A stretch of 7,576 nucleotides of DNA, from assembly GCA_002368685.1 (NCBI GenBank), contig DFEN01000077.1, forward strand, positions 1-7,576, read 5' to 3'. Source of the DNA: Lachnospiraceae bacterium UBA3801. GTDB taxonomy: Bacteria; Bacillota; Clostridia; Lachnospirales; Lachnospiraceae. A program made the position numbers and the translations under genes. Below, in pieces: positions 1 to 6,284 of the stretch (within the stretch, counting starts at the first letter, position 1; every line of letters starts with the position of its first letter). The notes beneath the pieces were generated by a model. It saw only the letters and a program-made list of their open reading frames with translations. It ran no database searches and was not told the origin of the DNA.

Positions 1-1130
1 ATAACCGATTCATCTCTTCTACTATTTTTGAGATCCCCGTAGTCTACTGTATTCGCCAGGAATACTGTTGTCAGTACCTGAAGTACTCCATTCGCTGCAA
101 AGATAAAGAAGCCTGGGATAAAGAGTATGAATACATTTGACATATTTATAAATGCTATCGCAAGAAGAACTCCGTATCCTATTATTGCACTAGCAAGACA
201 GATATAGAATACTTTGATATTGCTAGCGAACTGACGAAGGACTGGATAGAATATCATCATTGAAAGTATCTGAATAGCACCACCAAACATGTTGAAATAT
301 GTGAAGCTTCCCTTCCAGCCCGCTCCACCAAAATCATATTTGAAGAAATATATAACAAGGTTTGAAGTGATATATATCGATGTATTGATAAGTACAATTG
401 CAAGAACTATTGTCATCGCCTGATCATTTGTGATAAGAGCCTTGAACATCTGTCCTACAGATGGTGACTCCATATCAACCGTTGCCTGCTCTTTTATATT
501 CACACAGGTGATAATGATGAATACGACAAAGAGAATAGCTATGATAAGTGCAAACCACTTAAAGCCGGCTATTTCAACAGCTTTTGCAGAAGCATTTGAA
601 CCTGCTATAAGCTTTCCAATCTTGCTAACAAGTGCAACTGTGAAGATCGTAACTAATGCAGAACCTACACCTGCACAGGAACGAGCGAGAGTTGTCAGAT
701 TCTCTCTATCCTTACCCGAATCAGTAAAAGCAGGTATCATTGACCAATAAGGAATATCCATCATTGTATAGGTTACTCCCCATAGTATATAAGTAACTGC
801 TGCATAAGCTACAAGTCCCTTGCCATCTAAACTAGGTGGGCAAGCAAACATCAGAAACAGTATAATGGCATTTGTTATAGTTCCAATCATCAGCCAAGGT
901 CTGAACTTACCCCATTTAGTCTTGGTCTTCGCAACAATAACGCCCATGATAGGATCATTAAATGCATCGAATACTCTTGCTGCCATAAGAATGATACCCA
1001 TTGCTATAGCATTAACTCCAAGAACATTTTGGAAATAGTAAAGCACATAACTTGCTGAGAGCATGTAAACCATGTCTTTACCTACAGCTCCTAGTCCATA
1101 AGAAATCTTTTCTGTTAATCCTAGCTTCAT
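1..1130 (-). CDS. GPH-family (MelB/UidB-type) cation:sugar symporter, 3' end cut off by window
   Basis: Inner-membrane transporter of the glycoside-pentoside-hexuronide:cation symporter family, which couples Na+ or H+ entry to sugar uptake. The frame is open from the ATG at 1128-1130 to the window edge, giving 376 complete codons; relatives run about 450-480 residues, so roughly the last fifth is missing. It starts MKLGLTEKISYGLGAVGKDM. Residues matching the MelB ion and sugar sites are present: D19 in GKDM, D55 and D59 in ARVFDAFNDP, and D125 in TMMDIPYW. The stretch VTYILWGVTYTMMDIPYWS closely resembles E. coli MelB, and the visible end carries the family motif VDYGDLKNSRRDE. A ribosome site (AAGGAGAAGG) precedes the start, 30 bp after the hydrolase stop, so the two are surely co-transcribed. 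The substrate is probably a glycoside cut by the neighbouring GH2 enzyme. Ion choice (Na+ or H+) cannot be read from sequence alone. Confidence 0.93.
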   Translation of the reverse strand, partial: MKLGLTEKISYGLGAVGKDMVYMLSASYVLYYFQNVLGVNAIAMGIILMAARVFDAFNDPIMGVIVAKTKTKWGKFRPWLMIGTITNAIILFLMFACPPSLDGKGLVAYAAVTYILWGVTYTMMDIPYWSMIPAFTDSGKDRENLTTLARSCAGVGSALVTIFTVALVSKIGKLIAGSNASAKAVEIAGFKWFALIIAILFVVFIIITCVNIKEQATVDMESPSVGQMFKALITNDQAMTIVLAIVLINTSIYITSNLVIYFFKYDFGGAGWKGSFTYFNMFGGAIQILSMMIFYPVLRQFASNIKVFYICLASAIIGYGVLLAIAFINMSNVFILFIPGFFIFAANGVLQVLTTVFLANTVDYGDLKNSRRDESV

Positions 1131-1160
1131 ACGCCTTCTCCTTTTTTATTTATTACTTCG

Positions 1161-3614
1161 CTACTTAATTATAAAATCTACAGTTGTAGTTTCCCCATTT
1201 TGTGTTGTTATACTAAGCTTTGCTGTTCCAGTCTTTCCTGTGGTCTTAACAAATGTACCTCCCATACCACCTTGAAGAGCTATAACTGATGGACCAATCA
1301 GTTCAATAGGTCCTTCAACAGTAAAGCTTACAGGATCATTTGAAAATGGAAGTACATTTCCATATTCATCCCTATCCTCTATTCTTATAGCTGCAACATC
1401 ATAGGAACTCTCTTCCTTTAGTTCAGTATGATCTACATCTATAAATAGTTTTCTCTTTGTCATAGGAGCAAGTGTTACAGTCTTAACAACCTCACCGTCC
1501 TTAATAGCTTCAAATCGGTAGGTAGTAGACTCACTTCCCCAATCTCCTACATATTTATTGAAATAAGCAACTGCGTCAGTCATGCTCATTCTGTATTTAA
1601 CACTTACAAATCCAGCCTTAGCCATCATCTTTTTAGACATGCCATAGAGACCAACTCTTGCAACTTCATTCAAGAGTACCTTCAGGTCCTCTGCCTGCTT
1701 TTCAGACATACCTGGTTCACCCTCAAGAATGGCATCTCCTATATAATCATCTACCTTGATAGGTCCATGACTTAGATTCTTCCATTCACTATCTGCAGTG
1801 AAATACTCCTTTATAAATCTTTCATTCTTATACATCTTCACACTGTCAGCATTTGTGAGAATATAAACATCGCCTCTGTTACTTCCAGGATGCTCGCCTA
1901 TATCCATCGAGGAGCTAACCTGAAGGACAGGTGTATCCTCCTGCTGAATGCTATAAACTGCCGCCGCAAGCTTAGGATTACGGAACATATCCATAACTCC
2001 GTGATAGCATATACGGTCTCCACTTCCGAAGTCCTTATGTGTATTATAATCAAACATACACCAGCCAAAGGAACCTGCTATATCTGTCTGATTAGCAACC
2101 TCATCTATAACATTTGCATGCCTAAGCATATGCTCCATTCTGTGTTCTTCCCAATCGAAGGCCTTAGTAGGATACATATGTCCATTGTATTCACTTACAA
2201 GATATGGCTTGTCGACATTCGAAGTAACATCTGATTTCTTCTCAACCCCCTTATTGCCGCCAGTATGAGAGAAATCGTTGTAGGTATAAACATCCTCCAG
2301 CATGCTACCCTTCTTGTAGCAACGAACTCCACCTGTCTGACGGGATGGATCAAGCTCTCTGCAAAGCTCATTAGTTCTGGTGTAGAAATCATCATCGTCT
2401 ACGGACTCATTTATTCTTACGCCCCAGAGAATAATGGATGGATGATTCCTATACTGTGTAACCATCTCGCGTACATTCTCTACCGCCTGATCCTTCCAGT
2501 CTGCATCACCTATATGCTGCCAGCCTGGGAATTCAGTAAATACAAGAAGCCCCAGCTCGTCGCATTTATCTATAAAATACTGACTCTGAGGATAATGTGA
2601 AGTACGAACTGCATTTAGTCCCAGCTCATATTTGAGTATATTTGCATCCCGCTCCTGCATAGACTTTGGCATCGCATATCCAACATATGGATAGCTTTGA
2701 TGACGGTTTAGTCCACGAATCTTAACCTTACGTCCGTTGAGAAAGAAACCACTCACCTTGAACTGTGCCCTGCGGAATCCTATTTTAACTTCTTTTTCAT
2801 CAAGGACCTTGTCCTTAGTATTCTTTCTGTTTGGATCAGCCTTCTTGATAAGCTCGGTCTTAACCTCGTATCTGACAGGATTCTCGATATCCCACAGTTC
2901 TACCTCTCCTGTCATGGCTGGAATATCTGAGAGGACATTTTCCTCTCCATCTATATTCTGGCAGATAAGCTCCCGGTATTCTGTCTCGCCACACCTTCTG
3001 ATAGACTGTCTAATTGCTAGCCCCTCGCTCATTTCATTTAGCTCTATCCTCGAAAGTATCTGAGAGGCTCCAACCTTCCTGATACCATTTTCTTCAAACT
3101 TATCTGCAAGCTTTGTGGTAATAAAAATGTCTTTGATATAGTTCTTCTCTTTGACATCTATATAAACATCTCTATATATACCACCATAAGTCATATAGTC
3201 TATAACAAAACCAAATGGAGGAATATTTAAACTCTCTCTGCTATCACATTTAACTGCGATAACATTATCCTCGCCTATTTTAAGTGCTGCAGAGATGTCT
3301 GCAGTAAATGCTGTATATCCTGTGTGATGCTCTGCAACCTTGACACTGTTAACGTATACAGTTGCATCATGAGCAACTCCTTCAAAGGTCAGAAGTATCT
3401 TCTTACCCTCCCACTTCTTAGGAGCCTTCAGAATTCTTCTATAACCACTAACCATCTGATAATCCTTCTCATCACAATAATGATAAGGTAATTCCTTTAC
3501 AGTATGTGGTATACGTACATCCTTCATAGATGAATCTGTATAATCTCTACCTAGAATATCCTCACTAAAACTCTCGCTGAATTTCCAGTCATCATTTAAG
3601 TATATCCTCTCCAT
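1161..3614 (-). CDS. Glycoside hydrolase family 2, beta-galactosidase-like, substrate unassigned
   Basis: Retaining beta-glycosidase of 817 residues that removes a non-reducing-end sugar. There is no signal peptide, so it is cytoplasmic. Layout by eye: jelly-roll sugar-binding domain about 1-155, immunoglobulin-like domain about 160-282, TIM barrel about 285-560, then DUF4982-like and C-terminal beta domains interrupted by a helical stretch about 620-690. The barrel holds the GH2 stretch NRHQSYPY (303-310) through VRTSHYP (336-342), the acid/base E403 in GVRINES, the nucleophile E475 in LVSEYNG and W518 in GSFGWCMFDYN. A beta-glucuronidase should carry NxK ahead of the RxPK segment; here those positions read CYH (536-538), so glucuronidase activity is unlikely. 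The GVRINES variant and long C-terminus recall Lachnospiraceae GH2 proteins usually annotated beta-galactosidase. A strong ribosome site, AAGGAGGG at 3620-3627, sits in the 20-bp gap after tetR. Catalytic class is secure; substrate is not. Confidence 0.95.
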   Translation of the reverse strand: MERIYLNDDWKFSESFSEDILGRDYTDSSMKDVRIPHTVKELPYHYCDEKDYQMVSGYRRILKAPKKWEGKKILLTFEGVAHDATVYVNSVKVAEHHTGYTAFTADISAALKIGEDNVIAVKCDSRESLNIPPFGFVIDYMTYGGIYRDVYIDVKEKNYIKDIFITTKLADKFEENGIRKVGASQILSRIELNEMSEGLAIRQSIRRCGETEYRELICQNIDGEENVLSDIPAMTGEVELWDIENPVRYEVKTELIKKADPNRKNTKDKVLDEKEVKIGFRRAQFKVSGFFLNGRKVKIRGLNRHQSYPYVGYAMPKSMQERDANILKYELGLNAVRTSHYPQSQYFIDKCDELGLLVFTEFPGWQHIGDADWKDQAVENVREMVTQYRNHPSIILWGVRINESVDDDDFYTRTNELCRELDPSRQTGGVRCYKKGSMLEDVYTYNDFSHTGGNKGVEKKSDVTSNVDKPYLVSEYNGHMYPTKAFDWEEHRMEHMLRHANVIDEVANQTDIAGSFGWCMFDYNTHKDFGSGDRICYHGVMDMFRNPKLAAAVYSIQQEDTPVLQVSSSMDIGEHPGSNRGDVYILTNADSVKMYKNERFIKEYFTADSEWKNLSHGPIKVDDYIGDAILEGEPGMSEKQAEDLKVLLNEVARVGLYGMSKKMMAKAGFVSVKYRMSMTDAVAYFNKYVGDWGSESTTYRFEAIKDGEVVKTVTLAPMTKRKLFIDVDHTELKEESSYDVAAIRIEDRDEYGNVLPFSNDPVSFTVEGPIELIGPSVIALQGGMGGTFVKTTGKTGTAKLSITTQNGETTTVDFIIK

Positions 3615-3634
3615 TGTAACCCTCCTTGTAAGTA

Positions 3635-4195
3635 CTATGTATTTAGTATTCCATCGACCAGAATCTCGACTACCTCATCAAGCCCCTCTTGATATGAGAT
3701 TCTATTCTCGATAAGTATGTCTCTCATGAAAAATTGTTCCAGAGATGCTTCCAGCATCATCTTGAGAATAGGAATCTTGATTGGTCTAATTACGCCCTCT
3801 TCTATCCCCTGCTCTATTAATGCTATGGTGTTCTCCCAACCATTCTCTAGTCTATGCTCAACTTGCTGATATACTGATGGATACTTGTCCTTCAGTACAT
3901 ATAGCTGTCGCAAATCCAGTTCACGGTAGCTGACAGGCATAACACCCAGAATCTTACGTATCTTCTCAACCGTAGACAGACTGTCATCATCAAGTACACT
4001 CTGCTCTGCTTCCTTGATTCCATCAAACAGATAATCAACCAATGCGAGAAACATCTCTTCCTTGGTCCTAAAAACCGTATATATAGTTTTCTTACTGATT
4101 CCAAGGGAGTGTGCCACATCATCCATTGTGAACTTAAGTCCCTTGTAATTGAATACCTGAAGAGTCCCCTCAAGTAGCTGTTGTCGTAATTCCAT
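3635..4195 (-). CDS. TetR-family transcriptional repressor, probable operon autoregulator
   Basis: DNA-binding regulator of 186 residues. The N-terminal TetR helix-turn-helix is clear at about 20-50: FTMDDVAHSLGISKKTIYTVF followed by KEEMF. The remainder is helical and variable, as expected for the ligand-binding and dimer domain, with no recognisable ligand family. The start is the ATG at 4193-4195 (MELRQQLLEG), preceded by a modest AGGG ribosome site at 4204-4207. An upstream ATG at 4280-4282 would add 29 residues, but those codons overlie the predicted -10 box and a palindromic operator, so it is rejected. This is the first gene of the operon, with the GH2 gene 20 bp after its stop and the symporter next. 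Repression of its own promoter through the flanking palindromes, relieved by a sugar-derived ligand, is inferred from position and is not shown directly. Confidence 0.93.
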   Translation of the reverse strand: MELRQQLLEGTLQVFNYKGLKFTMDDVAHSLGISKKTIYTVFRTKEEMFLALVDYLFDGIKEAEQSVLDDDSLSTVEKIRKILGVMPVSYRELDLRQLYVLKDKYPSVYQQVEHRLENGWENTIALIEQGIEEGVIRPIKIPILKMMLEASLEQFFMRDILIENRISYQEGLDEVVEILVDGILNT

Positions 4196-4233
4196 AATAT
4201 ATACCCTAAAATCAGAAAAACTTTGGTGGTTTT

Positions 4234-4261
4234 GGAAACTATTTTGATATTTTCCGTTTCC
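4234..4261. promoter_or_regulatory. Candidate TetR operator O2, over the predicted transcription start
   Basis: Perfect palindromic arms GGAAAC (4234-4239) and GTTTCC (4256-4261) are separated by 16 bp. A second copy with the same arm spacing lies 59 bp upstream in the sense of transcription, and the two 28-bp blocks match at 23 of 28 positions by direct comparison. This copy lies just after the -10 box and should cover the start point, a position that blocks RNA polymerase. Assignment to the adjacent TetR protein is inference. Confidence 0.72.
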
Positions 4262-4264
4262 TTG

Positions 4265-4293
4265 ATTGTAACATATGTACAAATATTTGTAAA
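4265..4293 (-). promoter_or_regulatory. Sigma-70-type promoter of the tetR-GH2-symporter operon
   Basis: Read on the minus strand, a TTTACA -35 box (4288-4293) and a TACAAT -10 box (4265-4270) are separated by exactly 17 bp. The expected start is near 4258, giving a leader of about 60 nt before the tetR ATG. It is bracketed by the two palindromes: one touches the -35 box and the other covers the start point. It is the only convincing promoter seen ahead of the three genes. Confidence 0.75.
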
Positions 4294-4320
4294 GAAACTA
4301 TTTTTATTTATTCAGTTTCC
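4293..4320. promoter_or_regulatory. Candidate TetR operator O1, abutting the -35 box
   Basis: Arms AGAAAC (4293-4298) and GTTTCC (4315-4320) with a 16-bp spacer form the second copy of the palindrome, with one mismatch in the left arm. Its first base is shared with the -35 box. The identical arm spacing, 23/28 identity to the other copy and placement around the promoter argue strongly for a protein-binding site. Confidence 0.7.
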
Positions 4321-4350
4321 TATTGTAGAACCAACTGCCTGGAATTCTCT

Positions 4351-4384
4351 TAAATAAAAATGCCACGGGCCGAGACCCGTGACA
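4351..4384 (-). terminator. Rho-independent terminator after the zinc-ribbon gene
   Basis: On the minus strand a 9-bp stem (TGTCACGGG with CCCGTGGCA, one G-T wobble) closes a 6-base loop and is followed by TTTTTATTT. The wobble becomes a C-A mismatch on the plus strand, so it works best leftward. It lies immediately after the zinc-ribbon stop and about 30 bp ahead of the tetR promoter region, insulating the sugar operon. Confidence 0.85.
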
Positions 4385-4386
4385 CT

Positions 4387-4539
4387 CTATTTCTTAGCTT
4401 TAATTTTTGATTCCTTGCCACAGTTTAGACATACATAAACCATGACACCCATCTTACCTGCCAGGCCACCTGCCTGTTTTACAGGTTCTATTCTATTAGA
4501 TCCACATTTTGGACATTTAATCAGTGCTGCCATACGCAT
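4387..4539 (-). CDS. Small zinc-ribbon protein of unknown function
   Basis: A 50-residue basic protein with two CxxC knuckles, CPKC (C9, C12) and CLNC (C37, C40), spaced as in a single zinc ribbon, and a lysine-rich tail KESKIKAKK. The segment between contains QAGGLAGKMG and has no transmembrane character. No enzyme function can be assigned; such ribbons bind nucleic acid or protein partners, or cap larger assemblies. Two starts compete: the ATG at 4537-4539 (MRMAALIK) and the ATG at 4531-4533 (MAALIKCP), both served by the purine run at 4540-4550. The frame stays open upstream to 4644, just after the TAG of the CvpA-like gene, which shares this frame. That upstream part is AT-rich and overlies promoter-like boxes, so I treat it as untranslated. 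A strong terminator follows the stop. Confidence 0.8.
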   Translation of the reverse strand: MRMAALIKCPKCGSNRIEPVKQAGGLAGKMGVMVYVCLNCGKESKIKAKK

Positions 4540-4550
4540 CCCCCTTCCTC
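4540..4550 (-). promoter_or_regulatory. Ribosome binding site of the zinc-ribbon gene, compatible with two starts
   Basis: The minus strand reads GAGGAAGGGGG directly before ATGCGTATG. GAGG lies 7 nt from the first ATG (4539), while AAGGGGG lies 6 nt from the second (4533), so the sequence does not decide between the 50- and 48-residue products. Its strength argues that translation begins here and not at the in-frame TTG further upstream. Confidence 0.6.
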
Positions 4551-4600
4551 GTATGAACTCTACATGATGTAACTCAAAGATGAAACCTATTGATGATATT

Positions 4601-4629
4601 ATTATAACTACATTAAATATTATTAGCAA
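4601..4629 (-). promoter_or_regulatory. Probable promoter of the zinc-ribbon gene
   Basis: On the minus strand, TTGCTA (4624-4629) and a consensus TATAAT (4601-4606) are 17 bp apart, in the gap between the CvpA-like stop and the zinc-ribbon start. The leader would be about 55 nt. The region is AT-rich, which raises the chance of a coincidental match, but the spacing and -10 box are ideal. Confidence 0.55.
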
Positions 4630-4644
4630 GGGACAAAATAGAAA

Positions 4645-5259
4645 CTAGCTTAAATATGCAATCCTGTACTCCTTCTCATCTCTTTCAAGGAGAACTCTGC
4701 TTGCCATCATAAATACAGCAATATATGTTATTGCAATAATGATTCGGCTGGCACAGTACTTGCCTACATAATCATAGAAGTTATCAGCCTCTATCTTATC
4801 CATATTTACTTCCTTCATATTTAGGACAATCACATCAGTCACAACCTGAGGCAATCCTGCATTCCTAATGAAGTTGACCTCATCACTTACATTCGGATCA
4901 TAGGTATAAACCTCATCCATTAGCTGGGCCAGTAAAGCCTCATCATCTCCTACCTCTTCACCGGTTGCTATTAGATAATCTCGTTTCGCCTTCTCCTCTA
5001 TATCTCGCTCAACCAGAAAGCTTATTCCCTTCTGTAATAATCCATAGTCGAAATTATTAACGAGAAATGTACTAAGCTTCGGAGCTACTAAGAATGTAAT
5101 CAGAAAAACCAGAACTGACAGTACAGCTCTGAAGCCTTTTTTGATTATTCCTACAAACAGCGCAATGACATTTGACAGAACAATTATTCCTACAAATGAT
5201 AAAACTATAATACTGAGTGTTTTATCTGTGTCCAGATTATTTATAATATAATCTCTCAT
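4645..5259 (-). CDS. CvpA-like integral membrane protein
   Basis: A 204-residue membrane protein. Hydrophobic segments lie at about 15-39 and 44-60, joined by a basic turn (GIIKKGFRAVLS) in the style of the CvpA family, whose members are linked to colicin V production, envelope stress and biofilm traits. A hydrophilic, acidic stretch of about 110 residues follows, including GEEVGDDEALL near 100-110, then GLPQVVTDV near 135-143 and a third segment at about 171-190. Typical CvpA proteins have four membrane segments; here the protein stops soon after the third (ERDEKEYRIAYLS). The TAG at 4645-4647 is followed in the same frame by hydrophobic codons leading to the zinc-ribbon gene. The start is set by AGAGGAGG at 5268-5275, 8 nt before the ATG. 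Family assignment rests on the N-terminal pattern only; a diverged unknown membrane protein is the alternative. Confidence 0.72.
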   Translation of the reverse strand: MRDYIINNLDTDKTLSIIVLSFVGIIVLSNVIALFVGIIKKGFRAVLSVLVFLITFLVAPKLSTFLVNNFDYGLLQKGISFLVERDIEEKAKRDYLIATGEEVGDDEALLAQLMDEVYTYDPNVSDEVNFIRNAGLPQVVTDVIVLNMKEVNMDKIEADNFYDYVGKYCASRIIIAITYIAVFMMASRVLLERDEKEYRIAYLS

Positions 5260-5302
5260 TACTATCGCCTCCTCTTATTACTATATATGTCCGTTCATAT
5301 TA

Positions 5303-5332
5303 TCTATACATATAGTAACACCCAGGTGACAA
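5303..5332 (-). promoter_or_regulatory. Possible promoter of the CvpA-like gene
   Basis: On the minus strand, TTGTCA (5327-5332) and TATAGA (5303-5308) are 18 bp apart, just after the ATPase terminator and about 45 bp ahead of the start codon. The -35 box is good and the -10 box moderate. A new promoter is expected here because the terminator cuts off the upstream operon. Confidence 0.5.
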
Positions 5333-5344
5333 CAAATGAGCAAC

Positions 5345-5375
5345 AAAAAACTTCTGACCGAAGCCAGAAGTTTTT
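5345..5375 (-). terminator. Rho-independent terminator of the V-type ATPase operon (UUCG tetraloop)
   Basis: On the minus strand, AAAAACTTCTGGC pairs with GTCAGAAGTTTTT around a TTCG loop closed by C-G, the very stable cUUCGg tetraloop. All positions pair, with one G-U wobble, and the 3' arm ends in a run of six T. It begins 3 bp after the atpD stop. The A and T runs also allow some function on the other strand, but there the stem has an A-C mismatch. Confidence 0.92.
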
Positions 5376-5378
5376 AAT

Positions 5379-6035
5379 CTACTTATCCTTATAATGATGT
5401 GCCTCTTCAAGCATCATCGACTTAACCTTCATTAGACGCACCTGAGTACTACGCTCATTCTCATCTAGCTTCATGGTTATATACTTAATACTCTCCTGAG
5501 TTTCTGGAATGATAACATGCTCTAGTGCATTAACTCTACGGCGTGTTTTCTCGATTTCAGCAGCCATCAGCTGACAGGACTTCTCAACCTCGGCCAGTTT
5601 TAGCATATCTGGAAAGACCTTAGCCAGAGAGTCAACCGCTCCATCCAGATCACCTGAAGTGAAAGCAAAACCATAAGAATAAATATCATTCTCATCCGGT
5701 GTTCTGGTTTTGAAATCGAATACAGGAATATCAACACTCATTACATTTTTCTTATCCTGAACAAGAGATACCTCCTGTTTTGGAGCCATAAGTGCTGTTC
5801 TAAGAGTCTGCTCAGACATACCGGCCTTCGCCAGTACGAAGTTCTTATTCGCTGCTTCTATACCCTTCTCAACCTTCTCACGAAGCTCCATGTTAACCTT
5901 AACAAGTTCAAGGAACTCTCGCATCAGCTCGTCGCGCTTATCCTTCAGCAGACGGTGTCCTTTTACGGCTGTATTTAGTTTTTTCTTAAGACGCGTTAAT
6001 TCCATTCGTGTAGGAATTACTGTTTGTGTTGCCAT
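5379..6035 (-). CDS. atpD: V/A-type ATP synthase subunit D
   Basis: Central-stalk subunit of the V/A-type ATPase, an antiparallel coiled coil that turns inside the A3B3 head and links it to the membrane ring. The 218-residue length fits the family (about 200-220). The N-terminal signature is plain: IPTRMELTRLKKKLNTAVKG followed by HRLLKDKRDELM (about 7-38). The C-terminal helix carries EKTRRRVNALEHVIIPE, also typical. The start is the ATG at 6033-6035 (MATQTV) with AAGGAAA just upstream. The frame extends to 6218, but that extension would translate the palindromic element and is rejected. It follows atpB after an unusually long 249-bp gap filled mostly by an inverted-repeat element, and is the last gene before a strong terminator. 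The symbol follows the V-type naming (also ntpD); it is not the F-type beta subunit. Confidence 0.96.
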   Translation of the reverse strand: MATQTVIPTRMELTRLKKKLNTAVKGHRLLKDKRDELMREFLELVKVNMELREKVEKGIEAANKNFVLAKAGMSEQTLRTALMAPKQEVSLVQDKKNVMSVDIPVFDFKTRTPDENDIYSYGFAFTSGDLDGAVDSLAKVFPDMLKLAEVEKSCQLMAAEIEKTRRRVNALEHVIIPETQESIKYITMKLDENERSTQVRLMKVKSMMLEEAHHYKDK

Positions 6036-6060
6036 AGTTTTTTCCTTTTTTACATTATTC

Positions 6061-6236
6061 CGCGGTGAGATTTTATACGTTCCTGAGCCAGTGTCCTCGA
6101 GTGGACGCTTTCGCTCCCGTTCGGGCACCCCTAGGCTCACTAAGCTCTCACTGCGCTCCGCTTGTGAATCGCTAAGTGAACAGGCCCGAAAGGGCCACGA
6201 GGGCACAGGCTCAGTCACTTATAAATCTCACTCGCG
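6061..6236. repeat. Palindromic structured element with long terminal inverted repeats, between atpB and atpD
   Basis: The outer arms pair imperfectly over about 40 bp: 6061-6104 begins CGCGGTGAGATTTTATA, and the reverse complement of 6195-6236 begins CGCGAGTGAGATTTATA. Both arms also share CTGAGCC and CCTCG. Inside are a CCCG-TT-CGGG hairpin (6116-6125), a longer imperfect hairpin with arms 6136-6145 and 6171-6180 capped by GCG-CTC-CGC (6153-6161), and a perfect GGCCC-GAAA-GGGCC hairpin (6183-6196). The element is visibly richer in G and C than its flanks and has no credible coding content. It resembles a MITE or REP-like dispersed repeat, or a structured RNA in the operon transcript. I see no clear target-site duplication. 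Family is unknown. Confidence 0.8.
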
Positions 6237-6284
6237 AAAAACGGCTTGATAATAATTATTATATTATTTGATAAGACTAATATT

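Noticed and set aside
2265..2600. Plus-strand frames inside the GH2 gene (also 1890-2234 and 2737-3063)
   Set aside because: They are antisense to a gene with intact catalytic motifs, lack ribosome sites and show no family resemblance.
1161..3614. Naming the GH2 gene uidA/gusA from its operon context
   Set aside because: The NxK motif required for glucuronate recognition is replaced, so context alone does not justify the name.
4196..4282. Longer TetR start adding 29 residues
   Set aside because: These codons coincide with the -10 box, the expected transcription start and a palindromic operator, and the shorter start yields a normal TetR N-terminus.
4540..4629. Longer zinc-ribbon protein starting at TTG 4627-4629
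   Set aside because: The start codon is weak with no ribosome site, the stretch is AT-rich and holds promoter-like boxes, and a strong ribosome site lies at 4540-4550. It is kept only as a possible broken fusion in the findings.
6036..6218. N-terminal extension of atpD by 61 codons up to an ATG at 6216-6218
   Set aside because: The extension translates the palindromic element into a low-complexity sequence with no likeness to D subunits, while the ATG at 6033-6035 has a ribosome site and gives the family's normal start and length.
5890..6249. A 119-residue plus-strand reading frame across the repeat element and the atpD 5' end
   Set aside because: It overlaps the conserved atpD coding region, has no ribosome site, and its serine- and arginine-rich translation is typical of antisense reading; the inverted-repeat structure explains the sequence better.
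6237..6284. AT-rich segment after atpB as a terminator or target-site duplication
   Set aside because: It has short self-complementary TAATAATTATTA-like runs but no stable GC stem with a T tail, and no direct repeat matching the other flank of the element.
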